A stretch of DNA of 46,690 bases from Variovorax paradoxus (GCF_018614955.1 NZ_JAGGNV010000112.1:1-46690); one strand, 5' to 3'; shown: positions 1-8,050, counted from the first letter of the stretch. The notes: generated by a model from the sequence alone, not told the origin. Numbers and translations: made by a program.

Positions 1-22
1 CCACGAAACCGGCAGCAGCCCA

Positions 23-97
23 GACAGTCAGTCGGCGCTGGTAGAGGTTGCTTCGGCGCCCACCCTTCAAGGTGGTTCCTCGATGCCGGCGACTGTC
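23..97 (-). promoter_or_regulatory. Candidate glycine riboswitch aptamer
   Basis: Read on the minus strand this stretch folds into nested helices: outer arms GACAGTC (91-97) and GACTGTC (23-29), an inner GAGG/CCTC helix (78-81 with 44-47) and a hairpin CCACC-TTGAA-GGGTG (75-61). Just after that hairpin comes GCGCCGAAGCAA (60-49), very like the conserved core of glycine riboswitch aptamers, and CTGTCTGG resembles the closing CTCTCAGG. Upstream, CTTTCAGG followed by CGACAG resembles the linker of tandem glycine aptamers, but I see no complete first aptamer. It would control a minus-strand gene lying beyond the left edge. The identification is by eye only. Confidence 0.42.
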
Positions 98-169
98 GCG
101 TTCCGGCCTGAAAGTGTGAGTGCCGTTAGACAAATCGCCAGGCGCTAGAGGCTGCACGTCGAAAAGCAA

Positions 170-203
170 AATGCCGGCAAAGACCTAGGTCCTTGCCGGC
201 ATT
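170..203 (-). terminator. Terminator after tRNA-Pro
   Basis: A 34-base inverted repeat with one mismatch (arms AATGCCGGCAA and TTGCCGGCATT around a self-complementary centre) lies 10 bases past the 3' end of the tRNA. On the minus strand it is followed by TTTTGCTTTTC. This fits an intrinsic terminator for the tRNA transcript; the plus side also has a short T-rich tail (CATTTTC), so it may work both ways. Confidence 0.75.
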
Positions 204-213
204 CATTTTCTGA

Positions 214-290
<77 letters not shown>

Positions 291-302
291 ACGAAGCCTG
301 CG

Positions 303-308
303 ATTCTA
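303..308 (-). promoter_or_regulatory. -10 box of the tRNA-Pro promoter
   Basis: TAGAAT on the minus strand sits 12 bases before the mature 5' end of the tRNA, the right place for a sigma-70 -10 element. No good -35 is visible. Directly upstream is a GC hairpin (arms 309-314 and 320-325) that could also end transcription of the gene before it. Confidence 0.5.
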
Positions 309-330
309 GCCTGCGCGAAGCAGGCCTTTC

Positions 331-1035
331 TCAGCGCTTGGCGTATTGCGTCTTGCCGAACAGGATTTCGCGCTCCTTGTCGCCGGTGATCGGCTGGCGC
401 AGATCGGCCAGCACCTTGACGCCGCGCTGCACCGCGGGCCGGGCGGCAATGCCCTCGAACCACTTCTTCAGGTGCGGGAACTCGGTGAGAACGATGCCCT
501 GGTTCTCCCAACTGCGCAGCCACGGGAAGATGGCGATGTCGGCGATCGAGTAGGTTTCGCCGGCAATGAATCGATGGCTGGCCAGCTGCTTGTCGATCAC
601 GCCGTAGAGGCGCCGCGCCTCGTTGCTGTAGCGGTCGATGGCGTAGGCGATCTTCTCGGGCGCGTACATGCGGAAGTGATGCGCCTGGCCGAGCATCGGG
701 CCGACGCCGCCCATCTGGAACATGAGCCACTGCAGTACCTCGTAGCGCGCGCGGTCGCCTGCGGGAAGAAACTGCCCGGTCTTCCCGGCCAGGTAGACCA
801 GGATGGCGCCGGATTCGAACAGCGAGATCGGCTTGCCGTCCGGTCCCTCGGGGTCGGTGATGGCCGGAATCTTGTTGTTGGGGCTGATCTTGAGGAAGCC
901 GGCTTCGAACTGGTCGCCCTTGCCGATGTTCACCGGGTGCGCGCGGTAGGGGAGGCCGCACTCCTCCAGCATGATGTGGATCTTGTGGCCGTTGGGCGTG
1001 GGCCAGGAATAGACGTCGATGGGAGCTTGGGACAT
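331..1035 (-). CDS. Glutathione S-transferase family protein (YghU/YfcG-like disulfide reductase)
   Basis: 234 residues. The N-terminal thioredoxin-fold domain opens with VYSWPTPNGHKIHIMLEE, the TPNGxK signature of the YfcG/YghU (nu-class) branch of GSTs, and has the cis-proline region NNKIPAI and the glutathione-binding FESGAIL. The all-alpha C-terminal domain includes the conserved helix starting SIADIAIFPW. Members of this branch bind two glutathiones and reduce disulfides, using a Thr/Asn near the N-terminus and no cysteine. I chose the ATG at 1035 because the GST fold begins right after it; the same frame stays open far upstream only as antisense of the next gene. The substrate is unknown; the protein is probably cytoplasmic. 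It stands alone between tRNA-Pro and a flavoprotein gene. Confidence 0.9.
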   Translation of the reverse strand: MSQAPIDVYSWPTPNGHKIHIMLEECGLPYRAHPVNIGKGDQFEAGFLKISPNNKIPAITDPEGPDGKPISLFESGAILVYLAGKTGQFLPAGDRARYEVLQWLMFQMGGVGPMLGQAHHFRMYAPEKIAYAIDRYSNEARRLYGVIDKQLASHRFIAGETYSIADIAIFPWLRSWENQGIVLTEFPHLKKWFEGIAARPAVQRGVKVLADLRQPITGDKEREILFGKTQYAKR

Positions 1036-1064
1036 GGGCTGCGTTCCAGGGGAAAAAGACAGGG

Positions 1065-1084
1065 CCGGCCAGCATAGCGGCCGG
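1065..1084 (-). terminator. Possible terminator of the flavoprotein gene
   Basis: Arms CCGGCC and GGCCGG with an 8-base loop, followed on the minus strand by CCCTGTCTTTTT. The T-tract begins several bases after the stem, so strength is doubtful. It lies between the stop of the upstream flavoprotein gene (1119) and the start of the GST-family gene (1035). Confidence 0.4.
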
Positions 1085-1118
1085 TGGCTTTTTCTGCAGG
1101 ACGCGGCCCGTTCAGGCC

Positions 1119-2804
1119 TCAGGCGGCCACTGCGCTCGGCGCCAGGTGCTTGTGGATCAGCGCGACCACGGCAGCGCCTTCGCCGATCGCGCCGCCGACC
1201 CGCTTGACGGAACCGGAGCGCACGTCCCCCACCGCGAACACGCCGGGAACGCTGGTTTCCAGTGCAGCCGCGGGCCTGGCGGGGAAGCCTCCGCGCGCCG
1301 CCTCGCCGGTCAGCACGAAGCCATGCTTGTCGACCGAGACGCCGCAGCCCTCGAGCCAGTCGGTTTCCGGGACGGCGCCGATGAAGAGGAAGATATTGCG
1401 CGTCGGGCACTGCTCTTCGATGCCCGTGCGACGGCAGCGCCAGGTGGCGCCGTTCAACCCCGAGGCCGGGTCGCCATGCAGGCCCACCAGTTCGGTATGC
1501 GGGTGCAGCTCGATGTTGGACGTGGCCTCGATGCGGTCGATCAGGTAGCGCGACATGGTCGCGGCCAGCGACGGCCCGCGCACCAGCACGTTGACCTTGG
1601 CGGCATGCTGCGACAGGAACACCGCGGCCTGGCCGGCCGAATTGCCGCCGCCGACCAGCGCCACCTCCTGCTGCGCGCACAGCTTGGCCTCCAGCGCCGA
1701 GGCCCAGAACCAGATGCCGCGGCCTTCGAATTCGGCCAGGCGCGGCACCTCGGGCCGGCGGTAGCGCGCGCCGCTGGCGATCACGACGGTGCGGGAACGC
1801 AGGCGCCGGCCGTCGGTGAGCTGGACGGTGAGCTCTTCCTTGGTCTCGGCCTCGCTGCAGTCCATGGAGGCGACCTCGGCCGGGATCAGCATTTCGACGC
1901 CGAATTTCTGAGCCTGAACGAAGGCGCGGCCCGCGAGCGCGCCGCCGGAGATGCCGGTCGGAAAGCCCAGATAGTTCTCGATGCGCGCGCTCGCGCCCGC
2001 CTGGCCGCCGAAGGAGCGGCAGTCGACCACGATCACGCGCAAGCCCTCGGAGGCGGCGTAAACGGCGGTGGCGAGGCCGGCGGGGCCGGCGCCGACCACC
2101 ACCACGTCGAACAGCTCGTCATGCTCGATGGTGTCGACCATGCCGAGGCAGCGCGCGAGCGCGTTGTCGGTGGGGTTGACCACGACGGCGCCGTCCGGAC
2201 AGACCACCAGCAGTTCCGCCTCGCCGTATTGTTCGAGCAGCGCCGCCGCATCCGCGTCCTGCGTCGCGTCGACCACGTTGTAGGGATGGCCGTTGCGGCG
2301 CAGGAAGTTCTGCAGCCGCAGCAGTGCGGCTGACTGCGGCGGCCCGATCAGCACCGGCCCGCTGCTGCCCGATTCGATCAGCGCCACCCGGCGCAGGATC
2401 ATCGCGCGCACCAGCCGCTCCCCGAGATCGGCCTCGGCGATGATCAGTGCGCGCAGCTGGTCGGGCGGCACCAGCAGGGTCTCCACATCGTCCTCGGCGT
2501 GGCCGTCGACCAGGGCAGGGCGGCCGGAGAGTTGCGCGATCTCGGCCAGAAACTGCCCCGGGCCCTGGCGCTCGATCGGCACCACGCGCCCGAGCCCGTC
2601 GCGCTGGGTGATCGCCACGATGCCGCGCAGCACGACGAACATCCCCGGCCCGGGCTCGCCGGCCCGGAACAGGCAGTCGCCGCGCGCGTAGTGCCGCACG
2701 CTGCCGAAGCGCCTGATGCGCTCGATGCAGGATGCGCCCAGCACGGGAAACATCTGGTGGCGACGGGTCTCGACCTCGACCCTGACTTGGACTTCGGCGG
2801 CCAT
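1119..2804 (-). CDS. Cyclic-nucleotide-binding domain fused to thioredoxin-reductase-like flavoprotein
   Basis: 561 residues in three parts. Residues about 20-145 form a Crp-type cNMP-binding domain (ARGDCLFRAGEPG, then FLAEIAQLSGRPALV at the phosphate-binding cassette). Residues about 150-225 look like a glutaredoxin/thioredoxin-type fold. Residues about 232-561 are a thioredoxin-reductase-like FAD/NAD(P)H oxidoreductase with the FAD motif VVVGAGPAGLA (236-246), the NAD(P)H motif LVGGGNSAGQAA and the second FAD motif VFAVGDVRSG near the C-terminus. Where thioredoxin reductase has its redox CxxC this protein reads GIWFWASALEAKLC, so the disulfide centre is missing and thioredoxin is unlikely to be its substrate. 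I prefer the ATG at 2804 because GGAG lies 8 bases upstream; an ATG at 2834 is possible. Ligand and electron acceptor are unknown. It is divergent from the OlsB-like gene. Confidence 0.88.
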   Translation of the reverse strand: MAAEVQVRVEVETRRHQMFPVLGASCIERIRRFGSVRHYARGDCLFRAGEPGPGMFVVLRGIVAITQRDGLGRVVPIERQGPGQFLAEIAQLSGRPALVDGHAEDDVETLLVPPDQLRALIIAEADLGERLVRAMILRRVALIESGSSGPVLIGPPQSAALLRLQNFLRRNGHPYNVVDATQDADAAALLEQYGEAELLVVCPDGAVVVNPTDNALARCLGMVDTIEHDELFDVVVVGAGPAGLATAVYAASEGLRVIVVDCRSFGGQAGASARIENYLGFPTGISGGALAGRAFVQAQKFGVEMLIPAEVASMDCSEAETKEELTVQLTDGRRLRSRTVVIASGARYRRPEVPRLAEFEGRGIWFWASALEAKLCAQQEVALVGGGNSAGQAAVFLSQHAAKVNVLVRGPSLAATMSRYLIDRIEATSNIELHPHTELVGLHGDPASGLNGATWRCRRTGIEEQCPTRNIFLFIGAVPETDWLEGCGVSVDKHGFVLTGEAARGGFPARPAAALETSVPGVFAVGDVRSGSVKRVGGAIGEGAAVVALIHKHLAPSAVAA

Positions 2805-2886
2805 GAAAAACTCCAGTTGGCGAAACGTCGGCATTAGACGCCGAAACCCCGCCCTGATGGTTGCAGGTCACGCAACTGCCATCGGA

Positions 2887-2915
2887 TTGACACGCGTGTT
2901 TCACCGCTGTCTCAC
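2887..2915 (+). promoter_or_regulatory. Promoter region of the OlsB-like gene with a degenerate Pho box
   Basis: A consensus -35 hexamer TTGACA is at 2887-2892, but no clear -10 follows. GTTTCAC (2898-2904) and GTCTCAC (2909-2915) form a 7-4-7 direct repeat, each unit matching the PhoB half-site CTGTCAC at five of seven positions. The match is weaker than before ppk, ppx and pstS, so PhoB control here is a hypothesis. Confidence 0.3.
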
Positions 2916-2942
2916 AGACTCCGTTCGCAGAAAGGGTCTCGC

Positions 2943-3809
2943 ATGAAAGAACTGCCCACGCCGACGTTTCCGTTCTCGCAACTGGGACTGCGCGCCGCCC
3001 TCTGGCCGGCGCCGAACCCGGTCCGCGCGCCGGCTGCCATCCCTGTCGTACCCGCCACGACGCTGCCGGCAATCACCGAAGCCGGCGGCATCAGCGTGAC
3101 CTGGGCGCGCCACCAGGACGATGTGCGCGCCGCCCAGCGCCTGCGCTACGAGGTGTTCGCCGGCGAGATGGGCGCTCGCCTCACGACGCCGCTGGAGGGC
3201 CACGACATCGATCTGTTCGACGACTTCTGCGAGCACCTGCTGGTGCGCGAGCTGGCGACGAACCAGGTGATCGGCACCTACCGCGTGCTGACGCCGGCCC
3301 AGGCCCGGCGCATCGGCAGCACCTACAGCGACACCGAATTCGACCTGACGCGGCTGCGCGACCTGCGCGAACGCATGGTCGAGCTGGGCCGCAGCTGCGT
3401 CCACGCGGACCACCGCCAGGGCGGCGTGATCCTGGCGCTCTGGGGGGCGCTGGCCGGCTTCATGAACCGCAACAAGCTCGACACCATGATCGGCTGCGCC
3501 AGCATCCCGATGTGGCACAACGGCGTGACCAGCGGCGACGCGGCCGCCAGCATCTGGCGCCAGCTCTCGGCCACCCACATGGCGCCGATCCAGTACCACG
3601 TGCAGCCGCGCCTGCCGTTGCCGGTGCACCGGCTCGACGGCGAACTCCAGATCGAGCCGCCCGCGCTGATCAAGGGCTATCTGCGGCTCGGCGCCAAGGT
3701 TCTGGGCCCGCCGGCCTGGGATCCGGACTTCAATACCGCCGACCTGCCGATGCTGATGCGCATCGAGGACCTGCCGGCGCGCTATCGAAAACACTTCCTG
3801 GGCAATTAA
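2943..3809 (+). CDS. OlsB-like GNAT N-acyltransferase
   Basis: 288 residues. After a proline/alanine-rich N-terminus (about 1-40) comes an acyl-homoserine-lactone-synthase-like GNAT domain: RLRYEVFAGEMGARL, DLFDDFCEHLLVRE, IGTYRVLTP, VELGRSCVHADHR and MIGCASIPMWHNG. These are the hallmark blocks of the OlsB family, which moves a 3-hydroxyacyl group from acyl carrier protein to ornithine in the first step of ornithine-lipid synthesis; related hemolysin-like proteins share the fold. Start ATG 2943 has a purine-rich AGAAAGGG upstream. Ornithine lipids replace phospholipids under phosphate shortage in several bacteria, so its place next to ppk and the pst genes is suggestive. No OlsA-type O-acyltransferase gene is in the window, so the product and acyl donor remain inferred. 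Confidence 0.78.
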   Translation: MKELPTPTFPFSQLGLRAALWPAPNPVRAPAAIPVVPATTLPAITEAGGISVTWARHQDDVRAAQRLRYEVFAGEMGARLTTPLEGHDIDLFDDFCEHLLVRELATNQVIGTYRVLTPAQARRIGSTYSDTEFDLTRLRDLRERMVELGRSCVHADHRQGGVILALWGALAGFMNRNKLDTMIGCASIPMWHNGVTSGDAAASIWRQLSATHMAPIQYHVQPRLPLPVHRLDGELQIEPPALIKGYLRLGAKVLGPPAWDPDFNTADLPMLMRIEDLPARYRKHFLGN

Positions 3810-3824
3810 GACAGCGCGGGAATG

Positions 3825-3853
3825 TCGTCATACAGTTGTCATGCAATTGTCAC
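3825..3853 (+). promoter_or_regulatory. Pho box array upstream of ppk
   Basis: Three direct PhoB half-sites with exact 11-base period: TCGTCAT (3825-3831), TTGTCAT (3836-3842) and TTGTCAC (3847-3853), each separated by 4 bases. The E. coli half-site is CTGTCAT with 4-base spacers. A further perfect CTGTCAT lies at 3868-3874, slightly out of phase. Possible -10 elements are GACACT (3864-3869) and CATACA (3886-3891); TTGACA at 3862-3867 could serve as a -35 for the latter. Confidence 0.8.
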
Positions 3854-3872
3854 AACGGCAGTTGACACTGTC

Positions 3873-6059
3873 ATGATTGCGTCTGCATACACTCCCGTGC
3901 CGGTTGTTCCTGATTCGTTTTCCTCGTTGCCAGCCCTTTCCGACAGCGCGCCTGTCGCCGCAGAGCCGTCGCTGACGCTGCTCGACCGCGACCACAGCAT
4001 CCTGGCCTTCAACGAGCGGGTGCTCGACTGGGCCTATCGCCCCGAGGTGCCGCTGATCGAGCGCCTGCGCTACCTGTGCATCGTGTCGTCCAACCTCGAC
4101 GAATTCTTCGAGGTCCGGACGGCGCCGCACCTGATCGCCAATGCCGCTGGCGACCACAAGGGCAACTACACCGTGGAGTCCTTCGAGCGCCTGGCCGAGG
4201 TGGCGCATGCGCTGGTGGGGCGGCAGTACGCGCTCTACAACGACGAGCTGATGCCGACCTTCGCGAGCCAGGGCATCCACATCATCTCCCATGGCGAGCG
4301 CAACCCGGCGCAGCGCAAATGGGTGCACGACTACTATGAGCGCGAGGTCCAGCCGCTCTTGATTCCGGTGGGGCTGGACCCGGCGCATCCCTTTCCCCAG
4401 GTCGCGAACAAGTCGCTCAACTTCATCGTTCGCCTGTCCGGCAAGGACGCTTTCGGGCGCGAAAATCCGATCGCCATCGTCAAGGTGCCGCGCGTGCTGC
4501 CGCGCCTGATCCGCATGCCGGCCAAGGTGTCGGGCGGCAAGACGCTGTTCGTCGCGCTGTCGAGCATCGTGCGGGCCCACCTGTCTAGCATGTTTCCGGG
4601 GCGCGAAGTCGGCGAGTTCTCCCAGTTCCGCGTGACGCGCCACTCCGACCTCGCGGTGGATGAGGACGACGTCAAGAACCTGCGCACGGCGCTGCGGCAG
4701 GGCCTGCAGCATCGCCACTACGGCCAGGCCGTCCGGCTCGAGGTCTCGGCCAGTTGCGCCGAGTCGCTGGCGAGCTTTCTTCTGGCGCAATTCAACCTGC
4801 CGCCGCAGGCGCTGTACCGCGTGCACGGCCCGGTCAACCTGGCCCGGCTGACGCAGCTGATCGACCTGCTGGAGGAGCCGCAGCTGCGCTTTCCGCCCTA
4901 TCAGCCGTCTTACCCGGTCATGCTGACGCCGGGCCAGTCTTTCTTCGAGCGGCTGCAGCAGGGCGATGCCCTGATCCACCAGCCTTTCGAGAGCTTCGAC
5001 GGCGTGTTGGCCTTCCTGCGCGAAGCGGTGCAGGACCCGCAGGTGCTCGCCATCAAGCAGACCATCTACCGCACCGGCACCGATTCCGAGCTCATGGACC
5101 TGCTGCGCGAGGCGGTTCGCCGTGGCAAGGAGGTCACGGTGGTGGTGGAGCTCAAGGCGCGTTTCGACGAGGAGGCCAACATCAACTGGGCCGAGATGCT
5201 CGAGTCGATCGGCGCCCAGGTCGTCTACGGCGTGGTCGGCCTGAAGACGCACGCCAAGATGCTGCTGGTGACGCGCCGCGAGGGCAAGCAGCTGCGCCGC
5301 TACGGCCATCTGTCGACCGGCAACTACAACCCCCGCACGGCCAGGCTCTACACCGACATCAGCCACCTGACCGCCGACCCCTTGCTGACCGCCGACATGG
5401 AGGCGGTGTTCGTGCACATGGCCAGCCAGAGCCGGCTGCCCAAGCTCCATCGCATGTGGATGGCACCCTTTGACCTGCACCGCAACATGATCGCCCGCGT
5501 CGACGCGCTCGCTGCCGCGGCGGCCGCCGGCCAGCCTGCACGCATCGTTGCCAAGATGAACGCACTGACCGACGAGGCCCTGATCGCCGCGCTGGTGAAC
5601 GCCGGCCAGAAGGGCGTGCAGATCGACCTGATCGTGCGCGGCGCCTGCACCTTGCCGGCGCGCGTGCCGGGCCTGACCGACAACATCCGCGTGCGCTCGG
5701 TGATCGGCCGCTTCCTCGAGCATTCGCGCGTCTTCTATTTCCGCCAGGGCGAAGACGAGTCCCTGTACCTGTCGAGCGCCGACTGGATGAACCGCAACAT
5801 GCTGCGCCGCATCGAGCTGGCCTGGCCGGTGACCGATCCGGCCCTGCGCCAGCGGCTCATCGACGAATGCCTGGTGGCCTACCTGCACGACGGGCAGGAT
5901 GCCTGGGATCTCGGTGCCGACGGTATCTATCGCCGCGTCGATCTGCAGCCGGGCAAAGATGGCACCGTCGTTCGCGCCGTCGACGCCCATGGCGCGCAGA
6001 CCGCGCTGATGGTCCGCTACGCATCGCGAGGTCGCAGCCGCGCTGCCGCACGGGAATGA
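3873..6059 (+). CDS. ppk1: Polyphosphate kinase 1
   Basis: About 728 residues. Reversibly polymerises the gamma-phosphate of ATP into polyphosphate. Clear family blocks: ILAFNERVLDWA and SSNLDEFFEVR in the N-terminal domain, AIKQTIYRTGTDSELMDLL, VVELKARFDEEANINWAEML, and GHLSTGNYNPRTARLYTD, in which the conserved histidine of the phospholipase-D-like domain sits. The start is unsettled. An in-frame ATG at 3822 would place the whole Pho-box array inside the gene, and even the ATG at 3873 lies close to the predicted transcript start. GTG 3897 or TTG 3927 are alternatives; the conserved region begins only near 3972. The stop overlaps a possible ATG (6056) of the next gene. Expected to be induced by PhoB. 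Confidence 0.96.
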   Translation: MIASAYTPVPVVPDSFSSLPALSDSAPVAAEPSLTLLDRDHSILAFNERVLDWAYRPEVPLIERLRYLCIVSSNLDEFFEVRTAPHLIANAAGDHKGNYTVESFERLAEVAHALVGRQYALYNDELMPTFASQGIHIISHGERNPAQRKWVHDYYEREVQPLLIPVGLDPAHPFPQVANKSLNFIVRLSGKDAFGRENPIAIVKVPRVLPRLIRMPAKVSGGKTLFVALSSIVRAHLSSMFPGREVGEFSQFRVTRHSDLAVDEDDVKNLRTALRQGLQHRHYGQAVRLEVSASCAESLASFLLAQFNLPPQALYRVHGPVNLARLTQLIDLLEEPQLRFPPYQPSYPVMLTPGQSFFERLQQGDALIHQPFESFDGVLAFLREAVQDPQVLAIKQTIYRTGTDSELMDLLREAVRRGKEVTVVVELKARFDEEANINWAEMLESIGAQVVYGVVGLKTHAKMLLVTRREGKQLRRYGHLSTGNYNPRTARLYTDISHLTADPLLTADMEAVFVHMASQSRLPKLHRMWMAPFDLHRNMIARVDALAAAAAAGQPARIVAKMNALTDEALIAALVNAGQKGVQIDLIVRGACTLPARVPGLTDNIRVRSVIGRFLEHSRVFYFRQGEDESLYLSSADWMNRNMLRRIELAWPVTDPALRQRLIDECLVAYLHDGQDAWDLGADGIYRRVDLQPGKDGTVVRAVDAHGAQTALMVRYASRGRSRAAARE

Positions 6060-6067
6060 GTCACGCC

Positions 6068-6529
6068 ATGGATCTGATTTTCTGGCGCCACGCCGAGGCC
6101 GAAGACTGGACCGAGGGCTGCGACGACCTGCAGCGCTCGCTGACCCAGCGCGGCGAGAAGCAGGCCAAGCGCATGGCCGCCTGGCTCGACCGCCAGCTGC
6201 CCGAGGGCACGCGGATCGTCTGCAGCCCGGCACGCCGCTGCGAGCAGACCGCGCTGGCACTGGGCCGCAAGTACAAGCTGCGCAGCGAACTCGCGCCCGA
6301 CACCACGGCGGACGCGCTGCTGGCCGCGGCCGGATGGCCCAACGGCAAGTCCGTGGTGCTGCTGATCGGGCATCAGCCCTCGCTCGGCGAAGCCATTTCG
6401 CTGCTGCTCGGGCTCAAGCAGGACAGCTGCCCGGTGCGCAAGGGCGCCGTCTGGTGGATTCGCACCCGCGAGCGCGACGGCGACGTGCAGACCGTGGTGG
6501 TCACGGTGCAGTCGCCCGAACTGCTCTAG
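6068..6529 (+). CDS. sixA: SixA-type phosphohistidine phosphatase
   Basis: 153 residues. Histidine phosphatase fold with the catalytic RHA motif right at the N-terminus (MDLIFWRHAEAED), the second arginine in VCSPARRCEQTA, and the second histidine in LIGHQPSLGEAI. SixA proteins remove phosphate from histidine of phosphocarrier or phosphorelay proteins. I chose ATG 6068 because the first beta strand begins there; ATG 6056 overlaps the ppk stop as ATGA and would add MSHA. Lying directly after ppk and tail-to-tail with ppx (3 bases apart), it belongs to the polyphosphate cluster, but its target cannot be read from the sequence. Confidence 0.9.
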   Translation: MDLIFWRHAEAEDWTEGCDDLQRSLTQRGEKQAKRMAAWLDRQLPEGTRIVCSPARRCEQTALALGRKYKLRSELAPDTTADALLAAAGWPNGKSVVLLIGHQPSLGEAISLLLGLKQDSCPVRKGAVWWIRTRERDGDVQTVVVTVQSPELL

Positions 6530-6532
6530 GCG

Positions 6533-8050
6533 TCAGCAGCCCTTCAGCTCGAGCCGCCAAGCCGTCTTCTGCCAGGCCAGCACTTCCTCGCGCAGCAGGT
6601 GCGCGGACTGGGGGTAGGTCTCGGACCAGCCCGCACGGCACGCGATGGTGAAAAGCCGGCTGTCCGTTCGCGCCAGGCGCAGGGCCTCGAGGTCAGGATC
6701 GCGTCGCGCATGGCACAGGATCACGGCCAGGCGCAGCGCCAGCAGCTGCGCGACGAAGGTCTCGTCGTTCAGAGAGGCTTCGATCTTGCGCAGCTTGCCC
6801 CGGTGACCCAGCACCAGCTGGCTCAGCCAGTGCATCTCGTTCACCGCGAAGCCCGGCGCATCGGCGTTGTCCAGGATGTAGGCGCCGTGCTTGTGGTACT
6901 CGCTGTGCGAAATCTGGGCCCCGATCTCATGCAGCTGGGCTGCCCAGCCGATCTTGCGCAGCGTACGGCCGGCGCGGCTCGTGGTGCTGCCGCCGCGCGC
7001 GGCCGGCTCGAGCTGCAGGAACAGCGCAGCAGCGGTCTCACTGACGCGCCGGACCTGCGCCGCGTCGACGGCGAACCGGTTGGCCAGGCGCGCCACGGTG
7101 CCGGCGCGCAGATCGGCGACGCTCTCGTCGCGCTCGAGCAGCTCGTACAGCACGCCGTGGCGCAGGGCGCCCTGGGCCACGTTCATTTCCTCGATCTCGA
7201 GCAGGTCGAACACCGCGCGCAGCACGCTGACGCCGCCGCCGATCACGGCCTTGCGGTCCTCCCGCATGCCTTCGATGCGCAGGCGATCGGCGCTGCCGGC
7301 CTTGAGCAGCCGGTCGACCAGCCAATCGAGCCCTTCGCGCGTGATCAGCCCCGGCTCGCCGCCGGCGGCCGCGAGCACATCGCCCACCGCGCCGATGGTG
7401 CCGGAGGCGCCGTAGGCCACGTCCCAGCGGTCCGGCACGTAGGTGCCGAGCGCGTCGTCCAGCACCGCCTTGGCAGCGATCTCGGCCGCTTTGAAGGCCG
7501 CGGTGGTGAACTGGCCCTCGGGAAAATGCTTCATCGACCAGGCGACGCTGCCGACCCGGTACGACTCCATCACCTCGGCCTCCAGCCCATGGCCGATGAT
7601 CATCTCGGTCGAGCGGCCGCCGATGTCCACCACCAGCCGGCGCTCCCGGTTCGAGGCGTCGGTGTGGGGCAGCAGGTGTGCCACGCCCTGATAGATCAGG
7701 CGGGCTTCCTCGCGGCCCGTGATGACATCGATGCCGAAGCCCAGAATGGTGCGCGCGCGCAGCAGGAATTCGTCGCGGTTGCGCGCTTCGCGCAGGGTCT
7801 GGGTGGCCACCGCGCGAACTTGCGAGCGCTTGAAGCCTGCCAGCCGCTCGCCGAAGCGGGCCAGCGCGTCCCAGCCGCGTTGCATCGCCTCCGGCGTGAG
7901 GTTCCGGGCGCTGTCGAGGCCGTTGCCTTGGCGAACGGTTTCCTTCAGGTACTCGGCGCGGTGGATCTGGCCGTGATCGACCTGGCCGATCTCGAGCCTG
8001 AAGCTGTTCGACCCGAGGTCGACCGCAGCGAGGCGGGTTCCGTTTTGCAT
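6533..8050 (-). CDS. ppx: Exopolyphosphatase (Ppx/GppA family)
   Basis: 505 residues, the usual length for the family. The actin/Hsp70-like ATPase core opens with LAAVDLGSNSFRLEIGQV, followed by VRAVATQTLREARN, VVDIGGRSTEMIIG and AVIGGGVSVLRAVFD; the C-terminal half is HD-like (LHEIGAQISHSEYHKHGAYIL). The protein releases orthophosphate from polyphosphate ends, or hydrolyses pppGpp in the GppA branch. Start ATG 8050 matches the conserved N-terminus. It is transcribed away from pstS and has its own PhoB site, so synthesis (ppk) and breakdown (ppx) of polyphosphate appear to respond to the same signal. The upstream region (8051-8298) holds only the two divergent promoters. Confidence 0.94.
   Translation of the reverse strand: MQNGTRLAAVDLGSNSFRLEIGQVDHGQIHRAEYLKETVRQGNGLDSARNLTPEAMQRGWDALARFGERLAGFKRSQVRAVATQTLREARNRDEFLLRARTILGFGIDVITGREEARLIYQGVAHLLPHTDASNRERRLVVDIGGRSTEMIIGHGLEAEVMESYRVGSVAWSMKHFPEGQFTTAAFKAAEIAAKAVLDDALGTYVPDRWDVAYGASGTIGAVGDVLAAAGGEPGLITREGLDWLVDRLLKAGSADRLRIEGMREDRKAVIGGGVSVLRAVFDLLEIEEMNVAQGALRHGVLYELLERDESVADLRAGTVARLANRFAVDAAQVRRVSETAAALFLQLEPAARGGSTTSRAGRTLRKIGWAAQLHEIGAQISHSEYHKHGAYILDNADAPGFAVNEMHWLSQLVLGHRGKLRKIEASLNDETFVAQLLALRLAVILCHARRDPDLEALRLARTDSRLFTIACRAGWSETYPQSAHLLREEVLAWQKTAWRLELKGC

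Noticed and set aside
3828..6260. An 810-codon open frame antisense to ppk1 and sixA
   Set aside because: The opposite strand encodes an unmistakable polyphosphate kinase and SixA. The antisense protein is rich in His, Arg, Gln and Ala without any motif, the usual shadow of GC-rich codon bias.
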